Notes: generated by a model from the letters alone, not told the origin. A stretch of 64,000 nt of DNA from Marinobacter manganoxydans MnI7-9 (GCF_000235625.1 NZ_AGTR01000014.1:124001-188000), one strand, 5' to 3'; numbered from the stretch's first letter, positions 7,500 to 16,677 are shown. Numbers and translations are program-made.

Positions 7500-9884
7500 T
7501 TATTTCGCAGCTCGAGCCTTGGCAAGCATCTGATCCGGCCGCAGCAGGAACCGGGCCAGGGCCGGCAACAGCCAGATGGCTCCAACCATGTTCCAGAGGA
7601 ACATGAAGAACAGCAGGAAGCCCATGTCGGCCTGGAACTTGATTGGCGAGAATATCCAGGTGACAACACCCAGACCCAGAGTCACACCGGTAAACATAAC
7701 CGCCTTACCAGTGGAGCGCAGGGTCTCGTAGTAAGCCTCCTGAAGCGTTTTGCCTTCAAGCAGGTATTTCTCCAGCTTGCTGTAGATATAAATGCCGTAG
7801 TCGACACCTATACCGACACCCAGGGCAATAACCGGCAGGGTCGCCACTTTGATACCAATGCCGGATACCGCCATGATTGCCTCACAGAGGATCGAAGTCA
7901 GTCCCAGAGGTATCACGATACACAGCACCGCACGGATCGAACGGAAGGTCGCGAAGCACAGCAAACTCACCACACTGTAAACGAGGATCAGCATCTTATC
8001 CTTGGCGCCGGAGATAACCTCGTTAGTAGCGGCCTCGACACCGGCGTTACCCGCCGCTAGCAGGAACCTGTGCTCATCAGTGCTGTTGTTCCCGGCAAAC
8101 TGTTCGACGCGCTCAACGACGGTTTCCAGAGTTTCTGCCTTGTGGTCCTCAAGGAAGACCAGTACTGGCGTCAGGCTGCAATCAGTGTTGATCAACCCGG
8201 CAGGCGCCTCACGAATGGACGCATTGATAATGGTCTGGTTGCGGGAGATCTCATACCACTTCCAGTTGCCCTCGTTCAGAGCCTTGGTCACCATCTTGGA
8301 AACATCTGCAAGTGATACCGAAGACTGAACGCCCGGCGTGTTCTGAAGCTCCCACTGCAGAGTATCCATGGCCCGCAGCACATTATACTGCGTGCACTGC
8401 TCTTCCGGTGTTTTGACCATCACCACCAATACATCCGCACTGGTCGAGTAATTATTGATGATGTAGGCATTGTCCTTGTTGTAGCGGGAGTCCGCACGAA
8501 GCTCAGGCGCACCCTGATCCAGGTCGCCAATCTTCAGGTCCTGCTTGTAATAAAGACCAAGACCGAGACCAATTACAGCAATCAACAACGAAATTGGCGC
8601 AACGCCCGGATGGGAGAAGTAGGACAAAACACGCCATTTCCGATCCTGTTTTTCGCCGTGATTCTGCACGTGACGAATACCCCCTTTGGAGATACCGACA
8701 TAGGACATAATCAATACATGCAAAACCAGGTTGGTGAAGATCACGAACGCCACACCAATACCTGCGGCAACAGCCAGGTCCCGGATAACGTCGATCTCGA
8801 TAAAGAACAGGGTCAGGAAACCAAAGGCATCCGAAATCAGAGCCAGCATGCCCGGAATGTAAAGAGCACGGAAAGCCAGGCGCGCAGCGGTCACCGCATC
8901 AAAGCCCTTGGCAGCTTCAACCGCCATGGCATTCACAATCTGAACGCCGTGACTGATACCAATCGCAAACACCAGGAATGGCACCAGCACCGAATAAGGA
9001 TCCAGCCCGTAGCCCAGCAGCCGAAGCGTACCCAACTGCAGGAACACTGCAATGATTGAGGTAAAGACAGGAACCAGGGTGCCGGCAATAGCCCGCGAGT
9101 ACCAGAACAGAAGCAGCGTGGTCAGCAGAATGGTAATCCCTGCAAACCAGGCAATAGAACCAATCCCCTCAATCAGATCGCCGACCTTCTTGGCGAAACC
9201 GACTATATGAATCTTGATGTTCGGGTTCTGTTCTTCGTACTTTTCACGAATCTTTTCTTCAAGCTGACGGGAAAATTCGCCGTAGTCCAGAGCCTCACCG
9301 GTCTCCGGATTCTTCTCGTACAGCGGCGCGTAAACGATCGTTGATTGGAAGTTATCAGAGATCAGGCGCCCGACTTCGTTGGAACGAAGAACGTTCTGGC
9401 GAAGCTTCTCCAGACTGTCCCGGGAGCCGTCATAGCCGTCCGGTATGACAGTGCCACCCTGAAAACCCTGTTCGGTAACCTCAACCCAGCGGACATTCGA
9501 CGTCCAGAGGGATTTGAGACCCGAACGATCCACGCCGTTGAGATAAAAAACCTCGTCGGTGATCTGCTTCAGGGTTTCCATGTACTCTTGGGTGAAAATA
9601 TCGCCCTCTTCTACCTCGACGGCGATACGAACGAAGTTACCGAGGTTTTCAAGATCATCCCGGTGCTCAAGCATATTTACAATGTAGGGATGCTCAAGCG
9701 GAATCATTCGCTCGAAGCTGGCATCCGGCTGGATCTTGACGGCGTTATACCCCAGAAACAGCGTCAACACGGCGAAGACGACAAGAATGATTGGCCGATT
9801 ATTGAAGATCAGCCTTTCGAGAAAGGGTTCGGCCTTGGGCGTGGTCAGATAGTGCTCGCCCTTGTCATGCTTAGGGTTGGACAT
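7500..9884 (-). CDS. MMPL/RND superfamily transporter
   Basis: 794 residues. A short cytoplasmic N-terminus precedes the first membrane helix (IILVVFAVLTLFLGYNAV), a large periplasmic domain, and a six-helix block near residues 220-400 with an RND/sterol-sensing-like core (LVPFLVFAIGISHGVQIVNA). A second periplasmic domain and a second block near 620-785 follow (VATLPVIALGVGIGVDYGIYIYSK). Both blocks carry the GIxxGxD/S region of proton-driven MMPL exporters, although the first has GISHGVQ in place of an Asp. Such proteins export lipids or other hydrophobic molecules. It is the last gene of DUF1329-Ycf48-MMPL, so a joint role at the envelope is inferred. The substrate is unknown. Confidence 0.88.
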   Translation of the reverse strand: MSNPKHDKGEHYLTTPKAEPFLERLIFNNRPIILVVFAVLTLFLGYNAVKIQPDASFERMIPLEHPYIVNMLEHRDDLENLGNFVRIAVEVEEGDIFTQEYMETLKQITDEVFYLNGVDRSGLKSLWTSNVRWVEVTEQGFQGGTVIPDGYDGSRDSLEKLRQNVLRSNEVGRLISDNFQSTIVYAPLYEKNPETGEALDYGEFSRQLEEKIREKYEEQNPNIKIHIVGFAKKVGDLIEGIGSIAWFAGITILLTTLLLFWYSRAIAGTLVPVFTSIIAVFLQLGTLRLLGYGLDPYSVLVPFLVFAIGISHGVQIVNAMAVEAAKGFDAVTAARLAFRALYIPGMLALISDAFGFLTLFFIEIDVIRDLAVAAGIGVAFVIFTNLVLHVLIMSYVGISKGGIRHVQNHGEKQDRKWRVLSYFSHPGVAPISLLIAVIGLGLGLYYKQDLKIGDLDQGAPELRADSRYNKDNAYIINNYSTSADVLVVMVKTPEEQCTQYNVLRAMDTLQWELQNTPGVQSSVSLADVSKMVTKALNEGNWKWYEISRNQTIINASIREAPAGLINTDCSLTPVLVFLEDHKAETLETVVERVEQFAGNNSTDEHRFLLAAGNAGVEAATNEVISGAKDKMLILVYSVVSLLCFATFRSIRAVLCIVIPLGLTSILCEAIMAVSGIGIKVATLPVIALGVGIGVDYGIYIYSKLEKYLLEGKTLQEAYYETLRSTGKAVMFTGVTLGLGVVTWIFSPIKFQADMGFLLFFMFLWNMVGAIWLLPALARFLLRPDQMLAKARAAK

Positions 9885-9930
9885 TCAAAAGCCCCTCTAT
9901 TATTCGTTCGGTTGTTGCCACATCAGGGCG

Positions 9931-11079
9931 TTATTGAAGGTTTCTTCCACGGGCGTCTGTGATTTTTACGCCACCTTCGCCGACAATCAGCAGGTCTGTT
10001 CCTGAGATAGGCACCGCGCTCATGACACCTTCACGATCACTTCTGAAATGCTCGCGGAAGGTTTCGGCGCCATTGGTGCTCATCAGTACCGCACCACTAT
10101 TACCTACCAGGGTGATACGACCATCTTCCGAAACGACGCCGTCGTTGAGCGTAGCCCCAGCTGAATTGGGGACCATCCGCCAGCTTCTGCCGAGGTCTGA
10201 AGAGAACAGCATGTTGCCACGAAGGCCGAAGGCGAGCATCTCGTTCACCCGGCCTGTACCGATGACACCGAACAGGGAGCCTTCATAAGGCGCCTCACGG
10301 CGCTCAAAGGTCTCACCACCGTCTACAGAGACATGTATCTGACCGGCTTCACCAACGACCACCAGTGCACCACCCGTGATCCGGGTAATGCCATTGAGAT
10401 GGAAGTTCTGCCGGTTATCAATTCTTGGCGCCCAGTCTTTCCAGGTCTCACCACCGTCCATGGTGCGCAGGAACATACCGTAAGCGCCTACCACAAAACC
10501 GCGGTTCTCGTTTTCAAACCAGACATCCAGCAGCGGGTTAACTGGACCAATGTCCATATCCGCCTGAATGTTCTCGAGGGCAAAGTAAAGGTCGTCCAGT
10601 GCCCACTCGAGATCCTCTTTCTCTTCTTCGGGCGCTTCTTCGATGCGCTCCTCCATGGCGGCAATCTGCTCTTCCCGGCTCTCAATGGCCAGTTCCATGG
10701 CGCGGATACCGTCAATCTGAAGGTCCCAGGTGGCCCCGGCGTCGCTGGTATGGAGGACAACGCCGCTGTGGCCCACGGCCCAGCCATGGCTGTCGGAGCC
10801 AAAATCGATCCCTGTCAGGGTCACAGAAACAGGTACCTCACCCTGAACCCAGGTTTTCCCCTCATCATCCGAGTAGATGATATGGCCGCGTTCTCCCACG
10901 GCCACAATGCGATCCCCAACCCGGGTCGCATCGGTGAGAAGATTTTCCGGGGCCAGATCCGTCGGCCGGGCCGGGGTTTCGATGATATCTGCAAGCGCAA
11001 ACGCTGCAGGGGCAGACCAGACCATGGAAAGTCCAAGGCAGGCAGCGCCCAGAGTCTTGCACATCAACCTTTTAGCCAT
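9931..11079 (-). CDS. Ycf48-like beta-propeller protein with coiled-coil insertion
   Basis: 382 residues with an N-terminal signal peptide (about 1-29, ending in AFALA), so probably periplasmic. Repeated motifs of the BNR/Ycf48 type occur: IIYSDDEGKTW, VVLHTSDAGATW, MFLRTMDGGETW, IHVSVDGGETF, MLFSSDLGRSW and VLMSTNGAETF, each preceded by a conserved GxxG turn, forming six or seven blades. Between the second and third motifs, about residues 126-176, lies a strongly acidic Glu-rich helix with coiled-coil character that interrupts the propeller. Ycf48 proteins act as assembly factors; close relatives recur next to MMPL and DUF1329 genes. Here it lies between those two genes, 46 bp upstream of the MMPL gene. 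It may be a scaffold for the exporter. Confidence 0.85.
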   Translation of the reverse strand: MAKRLMCKTLGAACLGLSMVWSAPAAFALADIIETPARPTDLAPENLLTDATRVGDRIVAVGERGHIIYSDDEGKTWVQGEVPVSVTLTGIDFGSDSHGWAVGHSGVVLHTSDAGATWDLQIDGIRAMELAIESREEQIAAMEERIEEAPEEEKEDLEWALDDLYFALENIQADMDIGPVNPLLDVWFENENRGFVVGAYGMFLRTMDGGETWKDWAPRIDNRQNFHLNGITRITGGALVVVGEAGQIHVSVDGGETFERREAPYEGSLFGVIGTGRVNEMLAFGLRGNMLFSSDLGRSWRMVPNSAGATLNDGVVSEDGRITLVGNSGAVLMSTNGAETFREHFRSDREGVMSAVPISGTDLLIVGEGGVKITDARGRNLQ

Positions 11080-11144
11080 TCAGATTGCCTATTATGTTGT
11101 ATTGAACTGTGTCTCTGACCGGCAAAGCCGGGAATAACTGTAAA

Positions 11145-11174
11145 CATACCGGCAACCTTACGATTGCCGGTATG
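11145..11174 (-). other. hairpin between DUF1329 and Ycf48 genes
   Basis: CATACCGGCAA and TTGCCGGTATG form an 11-bp perfect stem with an 8-nt loop. On the minus strand it is followed by TTTACAGTTATT, a weak U-tract. It may be a partial terminator or a 3'-end stabiliser after the DUF1329 gene. Confidence 0.5.
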
Positions 11175-11225
11175 TCGGGTCGCCACTTCCTGTGGGCGGG
11201 GACGCATCCCTCGGCCAACAGTGCG

Positions 11226-12614
11226 TTAGCGAACACTCCTGCGGCGCAGGGAAGCCGGCGAGAAGTAACGCTTGTTCGGGACCTCATTGGTGAACACGCG
11301 GGTATTGGCCTCTTCTGTGTCCAAACCGAGTACATGATAACGACGGGCCTGAAGGTCATGATAGACGTCAAGAACCGTCCACACACCTGGAAGTTCATAA
11401 TAATTTTTCGGCAGCCCCATCGTGACACGCCAGAGTTCGCCGCGACCGTCGTATTGATCCAGCAGAACCGTGTTCCAGCTGTCCTCGTCGATATAGAAGC
11501 GGCGCTTGCCATAGATATGGCGCTCACCGTCTTTCAGTGTGGCTTCTACCACGTGCACACGGTGAAGCTCCCAGCGGGTGAGGTCCGGATTCAGATGGGA
11601 GATACCGAGGATTTCCTCGTAAGGAAGACCTTTTTCCCCAATTCGGTAATTGTTGTAGGGGATGTAGATTTCCCGCTTGCCTTCGTAATTCCAGTTATAG
11701 CGATCCAGGGCCCCGTTGAAGATATCGGTATCATCTGCGGTCCGGAGGTTGTCAGCCGCTGCAATCGGGGAGTCGTACCCCAGGTTTGGCGCCCGACGTA
11801 CCCGACGCTGACCGGCGTTGTAGCCCCAACCATTCCGGGGATTGATGATCTGATTCAGGGTCTCATGAATCAGAATGGCGCCACCGGCAAGGCGGGGTGG
11901 TGACTGGGTAAACGACAGGTAGTAGAAGATCACGTTATCCAGATCTTCTTCACCGCCTTCCGGGTTGTAGTAGTTGAAGAAGGCTTCCTGTTGAGAGGTA
12001 ACCAGCGAGTAGTCACCGTTGGTCTGGACTGCCACCTCACTGGAGCGACGGGTTATATTCACGCCCCGCCAGCGGGTCAGGTGGTTCCAGACCGCCTGCC
12101 AGGCCTTCTGCTCGTCATTGCCGTGCAGGATCGGGAATGGGTAACCGCCAAAGGCTCCGTCCAGGCCTTCGCCCTGGCCAACAATCTCCGCGCTTACCGC
12201 GTTTTCACGGGTATTCTCAGCCACCCAATCAGGGACCGCATGGGTACGACGGGACTGGTAAACGGGCACACGGAATGTGGTCGGGTAGGTTTCGAGCATC
12301 GCCTTCACACCGTCAGTGAGGTACTCCTCATACTGATCCATGTTGGCAGGCGTAATGGTAAAAAGGACTTCATCATCCGGGAACGGATTAATGTGGTGCT
12401 GTCCGCTTCCCTCATAGCCGGGAGGCGGCTCTGTCAAGCCTCCGGTCCAGGCCGGAATGGTTCCGGCGCTGTTGCCGGCCTTGGGCGAGCCAAAGGGTGT
12501 CAACTCCTGGCCCAGACGGGCCGCTTCACTGGCGGAGACCGCCGCCCACGCAGGCGCTGATGCCACGGAGAAAGCCAGCAGGCCGCCGAGAATCGCATTT
12601 TTGTTATACATCAT
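11226..12614 (-). CDS. DUF1329 outer-membrane lipoprotein-sorting-like protein
   Basis: 462 residues with a signal peptide (about 1-24, cut after APAWA), so exported. The mature part starts AVSASEAARLGQELTPFGSPKAGN and continues GTIPAWTGGLTEPP, the characteristic beginning of DUF1329 proteins; RRVRRAPNLGYDSP and the C-terminal YHDLQARRYHVLGLD are also family features. DUF1329 has been related to the LolA/LolB carrier fold, suggesting a periplasmic carrier for lipids or hydrophobic ligands. It heads the DUF1329-Ycf48-MMPL operon. The DUF1302 beta-barrel gene often found beside it is absent within at least 3 kb upstream. ATG 12614 has AAGG 7 nt before it. Confidence 0.9.
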   Translation of the reverse strand: MMYNKNAILGGLLAFSVASAPAWAAVSASEAARLGQELTPFGSPKAGNSAGTIPAWTGGLTEPPPGYEGSGQHHINPFPDDEVLFTITPANMDQYEEYLTDGVKAMLETYPTTFRVPVYQSRRTHAVPDWVAENTRENAVSAEIVGQGEGLDGAFGGYPFPILHGNDEQKAWQAVWNHLTRWRGVNITRRSSEVAVQTNGDYSLVTSQQEAFFNYYNPEGGEEDLDNVIFYYLSFTQSPPRLAGGAILIHETLNQIINPRNGWGYNAGQRRVRRAPNLGYDSPIAAADNLRTADDTDIFNGALDRYNWNYEGKREIYIPYNNYRIGEKGLPYEEILGISHLNPDLTRWELHRVHVVEATLKDGERHIYGKRRFYIDEDSWNTVLLDQYDGRGELWRVTMGLPKNYYELPGVWTVLDVYHDLQARRYHVLGLDTEEANTRVFTNEVPNKRYFSPASLRRRSVR

Positions 12615-12637
12615 TGTGAAACCTTAAGTGCGTCTGG

Positions 12638-12659
12638 AAGCCTCTGCGGAGGCTTTTTT
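12638..12659 (+). terminator. orphan intrinsic terminator-like hairpin reading on the plus strand
   Basis: AAGCCTC-TGCG-GAGGCTT is followed by TTTTT on the plus strand. No plus-strand gene ends here; the flanking genes (DUF1329, pepN) are on the minus strand, where no U-tract follows the stem. It lies in the leader of the DUF1329 gene and could end an antisense transcript or serve as a poor pepN terminator. Confidence 0.5.
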
Positions 12660-12750
12660 ATTGTCGTCTGATGGAATTACAGACCTTACTCCAGATTACC
12701 CGATCCCAGACTAAAGTCTATCGACCGAAAGTGCGATTTTGTATCTGGCT

Positions 12751-15393
12751 TCACTCCGCGAGGCTCTTGTGCACCACCTCATAAACATCCCGGGACAATC
12801 CGGATTTGTCGCGAATACGCTCCAGGGCAGATTTCATCTGAGCGCTGTACGCGGGCGCAAACTTTCTCCATCGGGTAAGCGGCGTCACCAGGCGCGCAGC
12901 AATCTGCGGGTTGCTGTCGTCCAGGCGGCAGACCTGATCCGCCAGGAATTCATAACCAGAACCGTCAGGCTTGTGGAAAGCAGCCAGATTCTGACCCGCA
13001 AACGCACCCACCACAGAGCGAATCTTGTTGGGGTTTTTCCAGTCGAACGCCGGATGCTCCAGAAGCTTACGGATGTCCGCCAACTGCCCGGCCTGATCAC
13101 TGGACGCCTGCACAGAGAACCACTGTTCAACAACCTGCGGATCTTCCTGGAACCGATCATAGAAGTGATCAAGCGCCTGCCGGCGATCAGCCTCAAAGCC
13201 CGAATTGACGAGCGCACGCAAAGCACCCATGCGATCGGTCATATTGTCAGCAGCGTTCAACTGGCTCACAGCCAGGCCCCGACCCTCCTCGTCATCAATC
13301 ATCAGCAACCAGGCCAAAGCGGTATTGCGCAGGCTACGACGGGCAATGGCCTCCGGCGTCACCTCGTAGGGACCACTGTCCTGTTGGCGCTGGTAGCAAT
13401 CAATCAGCTCGCCTTTCAGGGCACCGGCCAGGTGCCGCAGCACTGAGTCACGAGCCCGGTGAATGGCTGGCACATCGGCGTTTTCGGTAAGCTCAATCAG
13501 GTACGCTTCCGAAGGAAGCTGTAGCATTTTCGCCACCAGGGCCTGATCCAGATCGGTGTCGGAAATCAGCTTGCGATAAGCCTCAACCAGTCTTGGTTCG
13601 ATGTCCGCATCGTCCGGCGCTCCGACCAGTGACTGGATGACATCGACGGCCAGTCTCTGGCCCGCATCCCAGCGGTTGAAACCGTCCGGATCATGGCTCA
13701 TCAGGAAGAGCAGCTGTTCTCGGCTCCAGTTGTAGCGAACCCGAACCGGCGCGGAGAAGTGCCGCAAAAGTGATGGCACAGGTCTGGATTCGACGCCATG
13801 GAATTCGAACGTGTGGACGGCTTCGGTCAGCTCAAGCACCCGCTCCGTCGGCGCACCCGAATCTCCGGATTCAAGCTGCAACGGCAGGGGCTGGCCATCC
13901 TGTCCAAGCAGACCCAGCGCAAACGGGATGTGCTGGGGTTTTTTGTTGGTCTGGCCCGGGGTATCCGGAATGCTTTGCTCAATAGTCAGGCGGTACACAC
14001 CTGTCTCCGCGTCAAAGTCGTCCGAAATGGCCAACACCGGCGTGCCGGCCTGCTCGTACCACAGACGGAACTGGCTCAGATCACGGCCGGAGGCATCCTC
14101 CATGGCTTTTACAAAATCATCGGTTGTGACGGCCTGGCCATCGTGGCGCTTGAAATACAGGTCACTGCCCTTGCGGAACATGTCCGGCCCCAGCAGGGTA
14201 TGGATCATGCGTACGACCTCTGCACCTTTCTCATAAATGGTCAGGGTGTAGAAGTTGGAGATTTCCATGTAGGAAGCCGGCCGCACCGGATGCGACATCG
14301 GGCCTCCATCTTCAGCAAACTGGGCGGTACGCAGCAGCGTGACATCCTCAATCCGCTTCACAGTCGGCGAACCCATGTCTGCCGAGAACTGGGAATCCCG
14401 GAAAACGGTAAAGCCCTCTTTCAGGCTGAGCTGGAACCAGTCGCGGCAGGTGACCCGGTTACCTGACCAGTTGTGGAAATATTCGTGGGCGACGATGGCC
14501 TCAATGCGCTGGAACGCCAAGTCCGTAGCGGTTTCCTGGCTGGCCAGAACACAGGACGAGTTGAAGATGTTGAGCCCCTTGTTCTCCATGGCGCCCATGT
14601 TGAAGTCGTCTACCGCCACAATCATGAAAATATCGAGGTCGTACTCACGACCATAGACTTCCTCATCCCAGCGCATGGAACGCTTCAGCGAGTCCATGGC
14701 GTGATCGCATTTCTCGGCGTTACGGGGCTCCACATACATGCGCAGATCGATGTCGCGGCCAGAGCACGTGGAAAACGTGTCCCTTTTCTCAACCAGATCT
14801 CCGGCCACCAGGGCGAAGAGGTAACAGGGCTTGGGGAACGGATCTTCCCAGGTAACAAAATGACGGCCGTTTTCCAGCTCGCCTTTTTCGACGTCATTAC
14901 CATTGGAGAGGAGAACCGGATAGGCGTCCTTGTTGGCTTCTATGCGAGTGCGGAAACGCGCCATCACGTCCGGGCGGTCCGGGAAGAATGTGATGCAGCG
15001 GAACCCTTCAGCCTCGCACTGGGTGCAGAACATGCCCGAGGACTTGTAAAGCCCTTCCAGACGGGTATTGTTCTGCGGCTCGATCCAGGTGACGACTGTC
15101 AAAGTGAACTGTTCCGGCACCGAGCGAACCACCAACTGATCGCCCCGATCTTCATAATCACCAGCGGCCAGCTCAGCGCCGTTCAGAGCGACGGATTCGA
15201 GCGTCAGACTGTCACCATCGAGCTCCAGAGGCGCCGCCGTCTCATCCGATTCCGGGTTCCGGCGGAGTTCGAGGGTGCTGTGCACCCGTGCGCCATCCTC
15301 AAAAAGCTCGAATCGCAGGTCTACAGTGTCGACCAGATACGCAGGTACCTTGTAATCGCTCAGATATATGGTTTGTGGCTGGCTGGTACGCAT
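12751..15393 (-). CDS. pepN: aminopeptidase N (M1 family)
   Basis: 880 residues, the size of E. coli PepN. The exopeptidase signature GAMEN is at 267-271; the zinc site HEYFH is at 303-307, with the third ligand Glu326 18 residues beyond the second His. It removes N-terminal residues from peptides in the cytoplasm. The frame is open a further 38 codons upstream, but ATG 15393 (MRTSQPQTIYLSDYKVP) is preceded by GGAG and matches the family start, which avoids overlap with the DUF2797 gene. It is the distal end of the nadK-to-pepN run of minus-strand genes, with 82 bp to the DUF2797 stop upstream. Confidence 0.97.
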   Translation of the reverse strand: MRTSQPQTIYLSDYKVPAYLVDTVDLRFELFEDGARVHSTLELRRNPESDETAAPLELDGDSLTLESVALNGAELAAGDYEDRGDQLVVRSVPEQFTLTVVTWIEPQNNTRLEGLYKSSGMFCTQCEAEGFRCITFFPDRPDVMARFRTRIEANKDAYPVLLSNGNDVEKGELENGRHFVTWEDPFPKPCYLFALVAGDLVEKRDTFSTCSGRDIDLRMYVEPRNAEKCDHAMDSLKRSMRWDEEVYGREYDLDIFMIVAVDDFNMGAMENKGLNIFNSSCVLASQETATDLAFQRIEAIVAHEYFHNWSGNRVTCRDWFQLSLKEGFTVFRDSQFSADMGSPTVKRIEDVTLLRTAQFAEDGGPMSHPVRPASYMEISNFYTLTIYEKGAEVVRMIHTLLGPDMFRKGSDLYFKRHDGQAVTTDDFVKAMEDASGRDLSQFRLWYEQAGTPVLAISDDFDAETGVYRLTIEQSIPDTPGQTNKKPQHIPFALGLLGQDGQPLPLQLESGDSGAPTERVLELTEAVHTFEFHGVESRPVPSLLRHFSAPVRVRYNWSREQLLFLMSHDPDGFNRWDAGQRLAVDVIQSLVGAPDDADIEPRLVEAYRKLISDTDLDQALVAKMLQLPSEAYLIELTENADVPAIHRARDSVLRHLAGALKGELIDCYQRQQDSGPYEVTPEAIARRSLRNTALAWLLMIDDEEGRGLAVSQLNAADNMTDRMGALRALVNSGFEADRRQALDHFYDRFQEDPQVVEQWFSVQASSDQAGQLADIRKLLEHPAFDWKNPNKIRSVVGAFAGQNLAAFHKPDGSGYEFLADQVCRLDDSNPQIAARLVTPLTRWRKFAPAYSAQMKSALERIRDKSGLSRDVYEVVHKSLAE

Positions 15394-15475
15394 GGGTTTT
15401 CTCCAGAATTCGCGGCCGGCGGGCACTGGCATACAGTACCCACAGGCATGACAAGATTTGCCGGGAAAGGCGCTA

Positions 15476-16315
15476 TCAGCCTTCCATGACCCGGAAGCGG
15501 ACTTCATAACCGGTGAACTTCCGAATATTGATCACACCGGTATCCAGAATAAGGTACTGCCCCTTGATGCCCTCAAGTACGCCCTCGACTTCCGGCGATT
15601 TGTCGAGGTTATGGGTTTTGATCTTGGCTGGCCAGACCTGGACAGGATAGCTCAGGCCAAGCCCCTGCTCGTCAACTTCCCGAATGGAGTCCTGACCGTG
15701 GGCCTGCCTGAGCGACTCAAGGTCGTCGGATATCAGCCCAAGCATCCGCTGCCGCTCATCCACCAGATCGAGTTCCGGGACATCGCCCTTGAGCATGGCC
15801 CGCCAGTTGGTCCGATCGGCGACGTGAGCCTTACAGGCAACTTCCACAAGGCCTGCGAGGTATCGCGTTGCAACGCGCACCATCGGTATAGCGTCAACAG
15901 CCCCCTGGTCAATCCACCGTGTTGGCACCTGGGACGCCCGGGTAATACCAACCTTGAGACCCGACGAGTTCGCAAGGTACACCACATGCTCCACCATGCA
16001 ATGGGTTTCACCCCACTCGGGCTCACGGCAGGTACCAAGATGATAGTGGCACTTCTCCGGACTCATGATGCAGCTGTCACAAGCGGCAAGCTTGCGGAAA
16101 CAGGGGTAACAAAAACCCTGATTAAAGCTTTTGTTGGTTTTCCTGTCGCAATGAATACAGCGAATCACGCCATCAAAATCCAGGCGCAAAGGCCTGCCGA
16201 TCAGATCATTAAGAGGGATACGGGTATCGCCAACGGCAATGGAATAGGCCACCGGGTTTCCGGCCTCCGCCGGCATTTTCCGGAGCCGGCCGGTGACATC
16301 AATCAGTTCGCTCAA
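15476..16315 (-). CDS. DUF2797 family cysteine-rich protein
   Basis: 279 residues. Nine cysteines lie between residues 53 and 106 (CIHC at 53-56, CYPC at 69-72, CDSC at 79-82, then Cys89, 96 and 106), arranged like a multi-site metal-binding region. Next comes VVYLANSSGLKVGITR (about 111-126), which resembles the start of a GIY-YIG-like fold. This is DUF2797, known from many Proteobacteria but without a firm function; nucleic-acid binding is a guess. The start is TTG at 16315, whose TTGA overlaps the stop of the YeaC gene with GAGG at good spacing, so the two are translationally coupled. Confidence 0.85.
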   Translation of the reverse strand: MSELIDVTGRLRKMPAEAGNPVAYSIAVGDTRIPLNDLIGRPLRLDFDGVIRCIHCDRKTNKSFNQGFCYPCFRKLAACDSCIMSPEKCHYHLGTCREPEWGETHCMVEHVVYLANSSGLKVGITRASQVPTRWIDQGAVDAIPMVRVATRYLAGLVEVACKAHVADRTNWRAMLKGDVPELDLVDERQRMLGLISDDLESLRQAHGQDSIREVDEQGLGLSYPVQVWPAKIKTHNLDKSPEVEGVLEGIKGQYLILDTGVINIRKFTGYEVRFRVMEG

Positions 16316-16602
16316 GACTTGACCTCGACAAACTGGCTGGGGTCCATATCGTCTTTATCCTGCTTGCGCTGCACCGAAGGATCGCAGGCGGTACCGGCTT
16401 TGCTGCCCCGATCCAGGTAGCCAGTACGCTCTTCTTCAGGAATGTTGTGAAGGTTCTCGTAGTAGATCACCGCTTCCAGGCTGATTTCACGCTGTTCGGG
16501 CGTCAGTTTTCGGCCATCAGGCCATTTGCCGAGTTCAATTGACTGCCGGAGGCTCCGGTAGACATTGGGATCCAGTCGCTCGATCAGTTCTTCGTAAGTC
16601 AT
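16312..16602 (-). CDS. YeaC/DUF1315 family protein
   Basis: A small soluble protein of 96 residues beginning MTYEELIERLDPNVYRSLRQ, with ELGKWPDGRKLTPEQREISLEAVI, the DUF1315 signature found in E. coli YeaC. No function is established. The tail is charged and low in complexity. AGGAG precedes ATG 16602. It overlaps the DUF2797 gene by 4 nt. A possible promoter (TTGATG, 17 bp, CATATT on the minus strand) lies upstream beside the Fur box at 16663-16681, so this operon may be co-regulated with the plus-strand RNA candidate. Confidence 0.85.
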   Translation of the reverse strand: MTYEELIERLDPNVYRSLRQSIELGKWPDGRKLTPEQREISLEAVIYYENLHNIPEEERTGYLDRGSKAGTACDPSVQRKQDKDDMDPSQFVEVKS

Positions 16603-16645
16603 CCCGCTCTCCTGAAAAAACGTTCATTAAAAATATGGCGGAACC

Positions 16646-16662
16646 GTTTGACAGCATCAAAC
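16646..16662. promoter_or_regulatory. inverted repeat over the divergent -35 regions
   Basis: GTTTGA-N5-TCAAAC. It covers the plus-strand -35 (TTGACA) and the possible minus-strand -35 (TTGATG), directly beside the Fur box. It may be a second operator or a coincidence of two -35 elements. Confidence 0.35.
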
Positions 16663-16677
16663 GATAATGATTATCAT
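16648..16677 (+). promoter_or_regulatory. sigma-70 promoter for candidate small RNA
   Basis: The -35 is TTGACA (16648-16653), a perfect match; after an 18-bp spacer the -10 is TATCAT (16672-16677), 5 of 6. The predicted start is about 16684. The Fur box overlaps the spacer and the -10. Confidence 0.7.

Noticed and set aside
14473-15489. 338-codon open frame on the plus strand opposite pepN
   Set aside because: Low-complexity antisense frame without ribosome-binding site; pepN motifs on the other strand are decisive.
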